Assembly: GCA_029239355.1 (NCBI GenBank)
Contig: JAQZAZ010000010.1
Location: 18,345 to 82,344, forward strand
DNA: 64,000 bases
From: Sphingobacterium sp.
GTDB taxonomy: Bacteria; Bacteroidota; Bacteroidia; Sphingobacteriales; Sphingobacteriaceae
Reading direction: 5' to 3'
Every line of letters starts with the position of its first letter. Position 1 is the first letter of the stretch. The notes under the pieces were generated by a model, which was given only the letters and a program-made list of their open reading frames with translations, was not told where the DNA came from and did no database searches. The position numbers and the translations under genes were made by a program. This document shows, in pieces, positions 26,474 to 35,570 of this stretch.

Positions 26474-27403
26474 TTATATAACCCGCCCGGATTGTTTTTT
26501 CTTATCCTTTGCGGTTCCCAGTAAAACAATTGTCAGTATTATACATGCGGTACCCATCCAGTCTGTAAAGGCAAATGGGGTGTTAAGCCATAATACCGCC
26601 AGCAATGCTGCAGATAGGGGTTCAGCGGAAGCAAGGAGACTGGTCTTTTGTCCACCGATTAATTTCACGGCTGTGAGATAGTTATAAAAGGGGATTAGCG
26701 TTCCAAAAATAACGATAAACAATGTATAGGCATAGGTCTGCATATCCCAGACACCGGCTACGTCCCAGGGAGCTCTGACAAAACAAAATGCAGCTCCGCC
26801 GATAAGCATGCCCCAGCCAATAACAATGGTTGACTTATACCTATTTAGGAGATGAACAGGTTGTAAGGTATAGAAGGCAAGTGTTACCGCAGATACCAAT
26901 CCAAAGAATAGGGCGGTTCCAGATATCGAAAGCGTACCCATTTTACCATGGGTGACCAATAGAAATGTACCTAACACGGCCAGGATAATTGCCAGGCATG
27001 TTTTGCCGTTTGGAAATTTTCGCTCTTTTAATGCAATATAAATGGCAATCATCACTGGGCCGGTATATTGCATGACCGTTGCTGTAGCAGCATTGGAATA
27101 GTTGATTGCCGCAAAATATGAATATTGAACGGCGAGTACACCAACAATACTAAATAAGAGCAGATCAATAGTATCTTTGCGGTTGCGCCAGATATCCCAT
27201 AGCTCACTGTGGTTGCCTGGCCCTACAAAAATTAAAAGAAGGGAGCCGGTTGCCAACATTCTAACGGTAATAAGCCATTCCACGTTGACAGCCCGCTGTT
27301 GAAAAAGAAATTGACCAAAAGTTCCGGATACACCCCAAAGTATAGCTGCACTAACAGCCAATAAAAAGCCTTTCAAAACTTTATTGCTATCTATTTTATC
27401 CAT
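26474..27403 (-). CDS. EamA/DMT-family transporter
   Basis: 309 aa with ten hydrophobic segments in two similar halves (EamA repeats): AVSAAILWGVSGTFGQFLF at the start of the first, LVSAVTLAFYTLQPVHLL at the start of the second. The second half ends with ASAEPLSAALLAVLWL, a typical drug/metabolite transporter motif. These carriers move amino acids or metabolites across the inner membrane. It lies 29 bp downstream of ldhA in the same direction and is probably cotranscribed with it. The substrate is unknown. Confidence 0.88.
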   Translation of the reverse strand: MDKIDSNKVLKGFLLAVSAAILWGVSGTFGQFLFQQRAVNVEWLITVRMLATGSLLLIFVGPGNHSELWDIWRNRKDTIDLLLFSIVGVLAVQYSYFAAINYSNAATATVMQYTGPVMIAIYIALKERKFPNGKTCLAIILAVLGTFLLVTHGKMGTLSISGTALFFGLVSAVTLAFYTLQPVHLLNRYKSTIVIGWGMLIGGAAFCFVRAPWDVAGVWDMQTYAYTLFIVIFGTLIPFYNYLTAVKLIGGQKTSLLASAEPLSAALLAVLWLNTPFAFTDWMGTACIILTIVLLGTAKDKKKQSGRVI

Positions 27404-27432
27404 ATAAAATTAATAATCCTTTAGATGTAATG

Positions 27433-28425
27433 CTATACGAATACCGTATTTTCGGTCGTACCCGTAGTCAATATATCAGCGATACTTTTTAATGTTCGTT
27501 GAGAAATTTGGGTAAGTGCTTCTGTTGTGAAAAATGCTTGATGTGCTGTTACCAAAACATTTGGAAAACTCATCAATAACTGAATGGTATCATCTTCGAT
27601 AATAGCAGTGGAGAGATCTTTGAAAAACAGTTTCTCTTCCTGCTCGTAAACATCAATACCTAATAATCCTATCTTACGCGTTTTCAATGCACTAATGGCA
27701 TCGCTCGTGTGAATAAGATTGCCACGGCTTGTATTGATAATAGTTACCCCGTCCTTCATTTTTGCCAGTGATTCCTTATTGATGAGGTAATGATTGTCTG
27801 GCGTAAGCGGACAATGTAATGAGATGATATCTGAATCCTTAAATAACTGATCAAGACTTGTGTATTGAACACCAGCTATAATCAGCTCCTGATCGGGATA
27901 CAAATCATAAGCGATGACCTCTGCACCAAATCCCAATGCAATTCTGATAAATGATTTTCCAATTTTTCCTGTTCCAATAACTCCAATTTTCTTTTGATGG
28001 ATATTGAAACCTAATAAACCGTTTAAGGCAAAATTTTGCTCACGGACACGATTATAGGCTTTGTGGGTTTTTCGGTTGAGTGTTAATAGCATGGCCATCG
28101 TATGTTCGGCAACGGCTTCAGGGGAATAAGCTGGGACACGGCAGACTTGGATACCAAATTCTTTTGCTGCCTCCAAATCGACATTATTGAAACCCGCACA
28201 TCGTAAAGCAATCAACTTTATACCTTTGTGAGCAAGGATTTCGATCACCTGCCGGTTCACTTTGTCATTGACAAAAACGCAAACAACATCTTCGTCTTCA
28301 ATTGCATTGACAATATGGGGGCCAAGATGGGTTTCATAAAAATTGAATTGGAAACCATAAGTTTCGTTTTCCCGTTCGAAAAAGACTTTATCGTAAGGTT
28401 TGGTTGAAAAGAAAGCTATTTTCAT
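27433..28425 (-). CDS. ldhA: Fermentative D-lactate dehydrogenase
   Basis: A 330-aa D-2-hydroxyacid dehydrogenase that reduces pyruvate to D-lactate with NADH. The nucleotide-binding loop GVIGTGKIGKSF, the substrate-site Arg in NTSRGNLIHT, the Glu in DVYEQEEKLFFKD and the catalytic His in VTAHQAFFT are all visible. The N-terminal start MKIAFFSTKPYDKVFFE and the FFKD insert are specific for the LdhA branch rather than for phosphoglycerate or glyoxylate enzymes. It is cytoplasmic and leads a two-gene unit with the EamA transporter. Confidence 0.92.
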   Translation of the reverse strand: MKIAFFSTKPYDKVFFERENETYGFQFNFYETHLGPHIVNAIEDEDVVCVFVNDKVNRQVIEILAHKGIKLIALRCAGFNNVDLEAAKEFGIQVCRVPAYSPEAVAEHTMAMLLTLNRKTHKAYNRVREQNFALNGLLGFNIHQKKIGVIGTGKIGKSFIRIALGFGAEVIAYDLYPDQELIIAGVQYTSLDQLFKDSDIISLHCPLTPDNHYLINKESLAKMKDGVTIINTSRGNLIHTSDAISALKTRKIGLLGIDVYEQEEKLFFKDLSTAIIEDDTIQLLMSFPNVLVTAHQAFFTTEALTQISQRTLKSIADILTTGTTENTVFV

Positions 28426-28591
28426 AAAATTGTATATCCTATGTAAATATACAGTATTAATTTTTTACCGGGTTTAAATTTAGTTGAATAATGGGAGGAA
28501 TTCTTGCAGAATCCATGATAAAAGCGGTAAATTAGTTTGAAAGTACAATAAAATTATTCGATTTAACTTTTGAACATAAAATCATTTCATC

Positions 28592-29659
28592 ATGACTTGG
28601 TCAACTCAAATTACACAGCTATTAGACATAAAATATCCGATTGTACAGGCACCGATGTTTGGGGTTACTACACCGCAGATGGTTGCTGGAGCATCGGAAA
28701 CCGGCGCGCTGGGTACATTGGCATTGGGAGATTTATCATACGAAAAATGTATGGATGCTATTGAGGCTACCAGAAGATTAACAACACAGCCTTTTGCAGT
28801 CAATATCTTTGTGAATAGCATGCCTGAGGTATCAGAAAATCTAAGATCTCAGTATAGTAAAGTTAGTTCATTTGTAGCGACATTGGCTCATCAACACGGT
28901 TTGGAGGTCGTACTACCGAGGTTCGAGGAAATTCATTTGACGGATTATAAGGATCAAGTCGCAGCCATTATTGCCAGCAAGTGCAAAATCGTCAGTTTTA
29001 CTTTTGGTAATTTAGACCACCAGAGCATAGCTTTGTTAAAAGAAAATGAAACTGTCTTAATTGGTACCTGCACATCCCTTGCGGAAGCGCTGCTGTTAGA
29101 GGAATCAGGTATTGATATTATTTGTGTACAAGGGCTGGAAGCTGGAGGACACCGTGGAAGTTTCAATGCTACCATCATCCCCCAGATTGGTGGACTTTCC
29201 TTATTGTCGCACGTACATGATCATATTGATAAACCATTGATTTATGCGGGCGGGATATATAATGCCCGGACTTTGCTTGCTGCGAAACAATTGGGCGCTG
29301 CAGGTTTTCAAGTTGGTAGTCTATTGCTTAAATCTAAGGAAAGTGCACTCCTGGATTTTGAGAAACAACATTTAAGTCAGGTGAAAGAATCAGATATCGT
29401 ATTGACCCGGAGTTTTTCTGGAAGGTTTACTAGGGCAATTACGAACACTTTCATTAAAACTGTGGACGGAACTGATTTTATTTTACCATATCCCTATCAA
29501 AATAAATTAACCAATGCGTTGAGGGAGGCAGCAAAGGCGAAGGGAAACACTGATTTCGTTGGCATATGGATCGGACAATCCATCCATCGGTATCAGGACA
29601 GCTCGACCAGTGATATCCTAAGGGGGCTTATTCGGGAAGTTGAATTGGCAACAGATTGA
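28592..29659 (+). CDS. Nitronate monooxygenase (2-nitropropane dioxygenase family)
   Basis: A 355-aa FMN-dependent TIM-barrel enzyme. Family motifs are YPIVQAPMFGVTTPQMV at the start, CVQGLEAGGHRG (with the catalytic His) in the middle, IYAGGIYNARTLLAAKQLGA (phosphate-binding loop) and GRFTRAITN near the end. It oxidises alkyl nitronates, a detoxification reaction. It stands alone between ldhA (divergent) and aqpZ. Confidence 0.9.
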   Translation: MTWSTQITQLLDIKYPIVQAPMFGVTTPQMVAGASETGALGTLALGDLSYEKCMDAIEATRRLTTQPFAVNIFVNSMPEVSENLRSQYSKVSSFVATLAHQHGLEVVLPRFEEIHLTDYKDQVAAIIASKCKIVSFTFGNLDHQSIALLKENETVLIGTCTSLAEALLLEESGIDIICVQGLEAGGHRGSFNATIIPQIGGLSLLSHVHDHIDKPLIYAGGIYNARTLLAAKQLGAAGFQVGSLLLKSKESALLDFEKQHLSQVKESDIVLTRSFSGRFTRAITNTFIKTVDGTDFILPYPYQNKLTNALREAAKAKGNTDFVGIWIGQSIHRYQDSSTSDILRGLIREVELATD

Positions 29660-29721
29660 ATATTAAATAAGCCATTAACCAATGTAACTAAAAATACAAT
29701 TAAGATAGGATTGCCTGTGGA

Positions 29722-29739
29722 TGTAGATATTGTTCTACA
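29722..29739. promoter_or_regulatory. Inverted repeat upstream of aqpZ
   Basis: TGTAGA-N6-TCTACA, perfect 6-bp arms, about 75 bp before the aqpZ start. It could be an operator; nothing else supports it. Confidence 0.25.
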
Positions 29740-29813
29740 ATAATTTATTCTTTTTTCTTCTTTTATATAGAAAATGATTAAATTAGAGTTAACTGAGTTA
29801 TAAACATATTCAT

Positions 29814-30530
29814 ATGGAAATTAAAACATCTTCAAAGTTTGTTGCCGAACTAATTGGAACATTTGGTTTGGTACTATTTGGTTGTGGTGCAGCCGCTATT
29901 GCCGGAGCCAATACCATGGGGGGACTTTCGGGGTTAGGCCTCCTGGGCATAGCTGTGGCATTTGGTCTATCCGTTGTAGTTTTTGCCTATGCCATTGGAG
30001 GGATTTCGGGCTGTCATATTAATCCAGCTGTGACAGTGGGGGTATTGTTGGCTGGAAGAATGTCTGCTAAGGACGCAATTGTGTATATCATTGCACAATT
30101 TATCGGTGCACTTTTGGGTGCATTTGTATTACAGCAAATTCTAAGTGGGCAATTAGCGGGTTTTACAGCTGGTGAATGGGCTTACGGGGCCAATGGATGG
30201 GGAAAAGGTTATCAAAATGAATATGGTACAGCTTCGGCTTTTCTTATTGAAGCTGTTTTAACTTTCCTCTTTCTTTTTGTTATTTTGGCCACAACATCAA
30301 AAGTTGGAAATGGAACGATGGCGGGTTTAGCAATTGGATTTACATTGCTATTAATACATTTGGTAGCCATACCAGTGACAGGTACTTCGGTTAACCCTGC
30401 TCGATCATTCGGTCCTGCGATTCTTGCAGGAGGTAACGCGTTATCGCAATTGTGGTTATTTATAGTTGCACCTCTTGTCGGCGCGGCGGTTGCTGCGGGC
30501 GTGTGGAGAGCTTTGGAACCTAAAGATTAA
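29814..30530 (+). CDS. aqpZ: Aquaporin Z
   Basis: A 238-aa six-TM water channel. Both NPA boxes are present (GGISGCHINPAVTVG and TGTSVNPARSFGPA), with the selectivity-filter His/Arg context of a water-specific aquaporin (LLIHLVAIPVTG). It starts MEIKTSSKFVAELIGTFGLV. It sits in the inner membrane and is a single gene followed by a perfect-stem terminator. Confidence 0.95.
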   Translation: MEIKTSSKFVAELIGTFGLVLFGCGAAAIAGANTMGGLSGLGLLGIAVAFGLSVVVFAYAIGGISGCHINPAVTVGVLLAGRMSAKDAIVYIIAQFIGALLGAFVLQQILSGQLAGFTAGEWAYGANGWGKGYQNEYGTASAFLIEAVLTFLFLFVILATTSKVGNGTMAGLAIGFTLLLIHLVAIPVTGTSVNPARSFGPAILAGGNALSQLWLFIVAPLVGAAVAAGVWRALEPKD

Positions 30531-30549
30531 CCGTTATAACAGCAAATTA

Positions 30550-30583
30550 CAGCGCGTAAGGAAGCTATCCTTACGCGCTGTTT
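30550..30583 (+). terminator. Terminator of aqpZ
   Basis: A perfect 13-bp stem (30550-30562 with 30568-30580) and a 5-base loop, followed by TTTGTGTG. Confidence 0.8.
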
Positions 30584-30590
30584 GTGTGTA

Positions 30591-30619
30591 CTAAAGTCGT
30601 ATCCCAATACGAATTTTAG
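30591..30619 (-). terminator. Hairpin after the threonine aldolase gene
   Basis: An imperfect stem (CTAAA and TCGTAT pairing with ATACGA and TTTAG) just beyond the ltaE stop on the minus strand. With the aqpZ hairpin it separates the convergent genes. There is no clear T run. Confidence 0.4.
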
Positions 30620-30627
30620 TCGTGTTT

Positions 30628-31653
30628 TTATGCCTCCTGTAAATCCTTGATAAAGGCCGTGACTTTTTCCTCATCGGTCGCCCAGGAGGTGATGAGTCGA
30701 ATGGCAGCGTAATCTGCATCGATATTTTTCCAAATATAGAATTGATAATTGATGCTCAAGCGTTCAATAACTTTTTTTGGTAGAATTGGGAACAGTTGAT
30801 TTGTGGTGGATTCGGTTAGGAAGGTATAGCCTTTGCCTCGGACTGCTGCTGCGATACGCATGGCCATTACGTTTGCTTTTCGTGCCAGATCGAAATACAG
30901 ATCATCTTTAAAAAGTTCTAAAAACTGAATGGAAAGAATTCGCCCTTTGGCCAACATGGCGCCTTTTTGCTTGATGGCATAATCAAAATCCGTAGCTAAT
31001 TCGGGTTTATTAAAGATAATGGCTTCACCTAAAAGCGCACCATTTTTAGTGCCGCCAATATAGAATACATCAGTATACTGACTGATTGCCGTAAGTGTCA
31101 GGTCGTTATTTTCCGCCGTAAGTGCATGCCCTAATCGAGCGCCGTCCATATAAAGTAATAGCTCATGGGATTGGCAAAATTGAAAAAGAGCTTTGATTTC
31201 GTCATTGGTATAAACTGTGCCAATTTCTGTTGAATTAGAAATATAGACTAGGCGTGGCTTGACCACATGCGGAGCGAGTGCATACGCTGTTAAAACTTCA
31301 GTGATATCGTTAGGTCGTAATTTTCCATCTGTCGTTTCGGTCGTAATCACCTTGTGACCCGTGGCTTCGATGGCACCTGTTTCATTTGCCGCAATATGCC
31401 CTGTTTTTGCACTTATCACAGCCTCATGCACACGCAGTAGGAACGATATAACCAGTAAATTCGTTTGCGTACCTCCTGACACAAAATGGATGGCTGCAGG
31501 TGGATTATTCAATCTTTCTCTTAAAATTGCTTTCGCCTCCTGTGCGTATTCGTCTTCGCCATATCCAAGTTGTTGTACCAGATTAGTTTCAATAAGTTTA
31601 TCCAAAATACGGGGGTGTGCTCCCTCCGAATAGTCGTTTTTAAAGTTATACAT
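30628..31653 (-). CDS. ltaE: Low-specificity L-threonine aldolase
   Basis: A 341-aa PLP enzyme of the beta-eliminating lyase family, splitting L-threonine or L-allo-threonine into glycine and acetaldehyde. Signatures are NDYSEGAHPRILDKL near the start, FVSGGTQTNLL (PLP phosphate contacts), LLYMDGARLGHAL (Asp to the pyridine nitrogen) and YIGGTKNGALLGEA with the PLP-binding Lys. Cytoplasmic and monocistronic by position. Confidence 0.88.
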   Translation of the reverse strand: MYNFKNDYSEGAHPRILDKLIETNLVQQLGYGEDEYAQEAKAILRERLNNPPAAIHFVSGGTQTNLLVISFLLRVHEAVISAKTGHIAANETGAIEATGHKVITTETTDGKLRPNDITEVLTAYALAPHVVKPRLVYISNSTEIGTVYTNDEIKALFQFCQSHELLLYMDGARLGHALTAENNDLTLTAISQYTDVFYIGGTKNGALLGEAIIFNKPELATDFDYAIKQKGAMLAKGRILSIQFLELFKDDLYFDLARKANVMAMRIAAAVRGKGYTFLTESTTNQLFPILPKKVIERLSINYQFYIWKNIDADYAAIRLITSWATDEEKVTAFIKDLQEA

Positions 31654-31872
31654 AATAAGTGTTTTAGCTCAGGTATTATTCTAATTTACCAACGGCTACG
31701 GTAGTCTTTCCTGATCCTTATATTAGAAACCAGAGAACAGAAAAGGCCATGGCCGTTTGTGCATTCAAAAGTATAAATAGGTTCTTACTTTTTTCTGTTT
31801 TTAAACAAAAAAAGAATAATGGACAGATTAATTACCTTACTTATCAGGGATTCCGGCAGAGCGCTAGTCCTA

Positions 31873-31918
31873 AACACCAAACTGCCCGTCAAGGTGATTT
31901 GACAAGCAGTTTGGTGTT
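31873..31918. terminator. Long hairpin downstream of the SusCD-glycosidase operon
   Basis: A perfect 13-bp stem (31873-31885 with 31906-31918), with a second small stem GTCAA/TTGAC inside the loop. It lies between the glycosidase stop and the ltaE start, so it probably ends the PUL transcript, though there is no strong T run on either strand. Confidence 0.5.
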
Positions 31919-31942
31919 ATACGAGAACGACGAAATGAAATC

Positions 31943-33994
31943 TTACTTTAATAAGTCATAGACACGAACGTAGTCAATTTCAAATGTTGCCGGGAATATC
32001 GCATCGTCGACACCTTCTTTGCCCCCCCAGTTGCCACCAACAGCCAAATTGATTAACCAATGGAATTTTTGGTCAAAGGGCCATTCGTTAAAACCCTTGT
32101 TTTCATTGTCAACCTTGAAAATCTCCCGCTCATCAACAAAACCTTTGATGTAGCTTGGCGTCCAGTCTATACGATAGGTGTGAAACTCATCAGAAACGCC
32201 AGGTACCTTTTTTTTGCTGGTTTTTTGTGTATTTATACCATGATTATACGATTTGGTATGGGTAGAAATATGAACGACATCCTGATCGTATCCGACATGT
32301 TCAAGGAGATCTATTTCCCCAGAATTAGGCCATTCCCCATATTTTCGATCGGTAGGAAGCATCCAGATCGCTGGCCAGGAACCGCGACCTAGCGGCAGTT
32401 TTGCCCGTGCTTCAAATCTGCCATAAGTAAAATCGCCTTTATTCTTGCTGGTCAGCCGGGCTGAGGTATAGGACTTCCCCCCTTTGTTATCTTTTCTTGC
32501 TGTAATCTTCAGTACGCCACCTTGCACCAGTGAATTTGTCCGTGAAGCCTCCATATAATATTGTAATTCATTATTTCCCCAGCCATCATATAAAGAACCG
32601 ATATCGTATGACCATTTGGTTTTATCCGGTAAGCCAGCGTAATTAAATTCATCAGACCATATCGGCGTCGGCGAAAAGTGATAGGTTTTGTCATTAGTCT
32701 TAGCAGAATTTGATGACACATAAAAGGGGATATTTGCCGTCGCAACATTGTTGTTTCCATCATTGGCATAGACAAATAGCCGATAAGCACCTTCTCTGGA
32801 AGGAGCAGTTAATGTACCCTTGTCGTTCGTGCTATTTTTGATAAAGCCAGCTAGCGCCTGTGGTCGCTCTTCGCGGTCACCACCTTCTTTCAGGTCAGTG
32901 CTCTCATGGAGTAGTTCCCAGCGTATCCGTAATTTATCTCCATCAGGGTCATGTACAAAGACTTCGATGGGATAGGCTTTGCCCGATTCAAGATAGATAA
33001 AATCTTTTGCCTGCCTGTTGTCCAATAAAAAGGAGTCCAGCTGAGGAGCCCGATTGCTTGGCCATTTGCCCGACCACAGATAATGCATCACATCGACAAC
33101 CTCATTTTCTTCGCCAGCTTCGGTAAACAATCCGTACCAGGTCGGCGTACGTTCCTGTTTCTGTCCCCACAGAAAGACATAAGAGCCCAGGCAGTTTTTG
33201 TCCTGACCGATAGAGGCTTCGTATCGACTTTTATAAACAGCTGCTTTTTCGTGGCTGGTTTCTTCAATGGATGCCCCCCAAGGTGTTTGGAGGCCTTCCC
33301 AATGGCCAGTAGGTCCCCATTCTGTTACGATATAGGGTTTGTTCCAGCCTGTTTTTCTCAATTGCTCAGGTACGGAGGCAAGTCCGCCATATACTTGCAC
33401 GGCAATAAGATCCAATGTCGGACATTTGCTTTTGATATAATCAATTTCCTTTTGATTTATACCGGCGAGCATGGTTGTGACCAGGTGATTGGGGTCTAAA
33501 TCATGGATCATCTCGGCTATAGCGTTGACAGCATCCCAGACCTTGGGATTACTGTAATGCAGGTTGAGTTCATTGCCGATTCCCCAGGCCAATAGGGCCG
33601 GATGATCTTTGTATTTCAGGATGACTGTGCGCAGGTATTCTTTTTGTTTTGCAACAGCCACTGGGTCATTGTAATCGAAACCATGCCGTTCTGTTTTCAC
33701 ATCGAGACCTAAGGTTACTGTGAGTCCCAACTGTTGTGCTTTATTCAGGATTTCACCTGCTTGGTGCGGGCTCCATGTGCGTATAGAGTTACCTCCATAC
33801 GCTTTTAATTGTTCCATATTGCTTGTTCCGCCCGCGCCTTTTATGAAGTAAGGCTGTCCATTGCGCATGATCGTAAAGCCACCGTTGACCTCCGTGATCA
33901 CTGTTTTAATGGGTTTTCCTTGCTGTCCCCAAACCGTGGGAAGGAAAAGAAAGTTTAGCAATAGAAATGTGAGTAGTCTTTCTGTCGTCATCAT
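31943..33994 (-). CDS. Two-domain glycosidase: clan A TIM barrel plus GH16 beta-glucanase
   Basis: 683 aa with a signal peptide (FLPTVWG). Residues 30-310 form a GH2/GH5-like TIM barrel with acid/base Glu142 (GIGNELN) and nucleophile Glu225 (YIVTEWG). Residues 315-425 form an Ig-like linker domain (VFVHDPDGDKLRIRWEL). Residues 440-683 form a GH16 domain with the catalytic EIDLLE motif at 559-564 and a WPAIWMLP strand. GH16 enzymes of this type usually cut beta-1,3 or mixed beta-1,3/1,4-glucans. The first domain could be a second glucanase; its exact family cannot be named from sight. Its ATG directly follows the SusD stop (TAA-ATG, no gap), so synthesis is probably coupled to SusD. Confidence 0.88.
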   Translation of the reverse strand: MMTTERLLTFLLLNFLFLPTVWGQQGKPIKTVITEVNGGFTIMRNGQPYFIKGAGGTSNMEQLKAYGGNSIRTWSPHQAGEILNKAQQLGLTVTLGLDVKTERHGFDYNDPVAVAKQKEYLRTVILKYKDHPALLAWGIGNELNLHYSNPKVWDAVNAIAEMIHDLDPNHLVTTMLAGINQKEIDYIKSKCPTLDLIAVQVYGGLASVPEQLRKTGWNKPYIVTEWGPTGHWEGLQTPWGASIEETSHEKAAVYKSRYEASIGQDKNCLGSYVFLWGQKQERTPTWYGLFTEAGEENEVVDVMHYLWSGKWPSNRAPQLDSFLLDNRQAKDFIYLESGKAYPIEVFVHDPDGDKLRIRWELLHESTDLKEGGDREERPQALAGFIKNSTNDKGTLTAPSREGAYRLFVYANDGNNNVATANIPFYVSSNSAKTNDKTYHFSPTPIWSDEFNYAGLPDKTKWSYDIGSLYDGWGNNELQYYMEASRTNSLVQGGVLKITARKDNKGGKSYTSARLTSKNKGDFTYGRFEARAKLPLGRGSWPAIWMLPTDRKYGEWPNSGEIDLLEHVGYDQDVVHISTHTKSYNHGINTQKTSKKKVPGVSDEFHTYRIDWTPSYIKGFVDEREIFKVDNENKGFNEWPFDQKFHWLINLAVGGNWGGKEGVDDAIFPATFEIDYVRVYDLLK

Positions 33995-35545
33995 TTAACG
34001 AAAATTAGGATTTGCATCTATTTGAGTCTGTGGTATTGGAAGGTATTCGCTTATACCGGGAGTGAATTTTGTGCCGAATACCTCCTTTGCACGCCCTGTA
34101 CGGACCAGGTCATTGAAACGTTCACCCCACCATTCGCAAGCAAATTCGGCACGCCGTTCATCCAGGATTTGACTTAAAGTGACATTGGTAATTGCTGTTA
34201 GTTTTGCCCGTTCGCGAATTAGACGAAAAGGCTCGTCACCGTTCTGCCCCTTCCTGACCTTGGCCTCTGCATTTAATAAAAGTACATCCGCATAACGTAA
34301 TATACGCACATTATTGTTTGCCCCATACTCCATTCGACCTGCTGTCATCTGTGATTTTGGAAGATAGGCTTTGCCATTGAAAAATTTTACACCAAAAGGG
34401 TTGCCATAGACAACATCGCCACTTGGGGTTGTTGCTGTCGTTGCAGGATTGCCATTAACACCACAATATAAAATTGTCGTCTTTAATCGTTCGGTTTCAC
34501 CTCTATTGGTCAAGAAATCAACAATATTCTGTGAAGGTGGTACCCAACCGGCACCAGAAATAGGACTCCCTTTCTGATCACCTGCAGGACCTTGCCACTT
34601 GAAAAACGTTCCCCAATCAACACCAGGACGAACAATATCTCCGGTTCCTAATCCAAAATCGGAGTATTGCAGTTCAAAGATAGATTCGTTGGACAGTTTT
34701 CCAGGAATTTTAAAAAGCTCATAGTAATTGGGGTATAATGAAAATTTGCCACTCGCGATAATTTTGTTTGTGGCATCGAGAACCTCGTTCCAATGGGCAC
34801 TTCCGTTATCATTTCCCGCCAAATCTGCTGCGGCTTTCGCTTTTAAAAGAAGTGCGGAATATCGTGTTACCGCACCAACGTGCTTGGACTGATTGGGACG
34901 CGCATCCTCAAGATCCTCCGAACAGGCATTCATTTCATCAAGAATAAATTGGCGGACCTCTGCGGCTGTACTTTTATTGATTGTGGCTAGGCGACCGATA
35001 TTATCGCTGTCTATTAAAATAGGTACATTTCCAAACAGACGTGATGCCATGAGATGGGCGTACGCCCTTAGAAATCTGACTTCGGCCTTGTATTGTTTAT
35101 TGAGCTTTATGTCAGCTGTATTTGAGGCGGGGATTTTTGCAGCGAAATTATCTAGTTCGATCAATGCATTGTTTGCTGCAATAACAAGGCTGTAATAACT
35201 GATCCAAGATTGATTTAGTCCCCAATACGATTGAATCGTGAGATCATTTTGAAAATTTTTGATACCCATCAATTCGGGATTGTCATTTGGATTTGGTGCA
35301 GCCTGTTGATAGTCGTCATCGCGCATACAACGAATGGAAAGGTCAATCCAGTGCACCAGATTATCATCTGAAGCCGAACGATATACACCGGAGACAGGAC
35401 CATACATCAAAGCAGTATTGCTGTAATCGATCTCTTCAGAACGCTGCTGGTTTTCTAAGGGTTTGTCCAAAAATTTACTACAGCTCGATAGGCCAAAAGA
35501 AAGGCCTAAGCAGCTTGTAATCAGGATATATTTAAAAGTTTTCAT
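33995..35545 (-). CDS. susD: SusD/RagB-family surface glycan-binding lipoprotein
   Basis: 516 aa with a lipobox (GLSSC, Cys about residue 22) and the usual start SCSKFLDKPLENQ. The SusD fold has TPR-like helices (KAEVRFLRAYAHLMASRLFGNVPI) and a typical C-terminus (ILRYADVLLLNAEAKV, ILDERRAEFACEWWGERFNDLVRTGRA, LPIPQTQIDANPNFR). It caps the SusC pore at the cell surface and binds the glycan. It is 25 bp downstream of susC and directly abuts the glycosidase gene. Confidence 0.95.
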   Translation of the reverse strand: MKTFKYILITSCLGLSFGLSSCSKFLDKPLENQQRSEEIDYSNTALMYGPVSGVYRSASDDNLVHWIDLSIRCMRDDDYQQAAPNPNDNPELMGIKNFQNDLTIQSYWGLNQSWISYYSLVIAANNALIELDNFAAKIPASNTADIKLNKQYKAEVRFLRAYAHLMASRLFGNVPILIDSDNIGRLATINKSTAAEVRQFILDEMNACSEDLEDARPNQSKHVGAVTRYSALLLKAKAAADLAGNDNGSAHWNEVLDATNKIIASGKFSLYPNYYELFKIPGKLSNESIFELQYSDFGLGTGDIVRPGVDWGTFFKWQGPAGDQKGSPISGAGWVPPSQNIVDFLTNRGETERLKTTILYCGVNGNPATTATTPSGDVVYGNPFGVKFFNGKAYLPKSQMTAGRMEYGANNNVRILRYADVLLLNAEAKVRKGQNGDEPFRLIRERAKLTAITNVTLSQILDERRAEFACEWWGERFNDLVRTGRAKEVFGTKFTPGISEYLPIPQTQIDANPNFR

Positions 35546-35570
35546 GCAGTTTAAATTAAAGGGTTAATAG

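Noticed and set aside
33083..33499. 138-codon plus-strand frame inside the glycosidase gene
   Set aside because: Lies fully antisense to a well-supported enzyme domain; a coding shadow.
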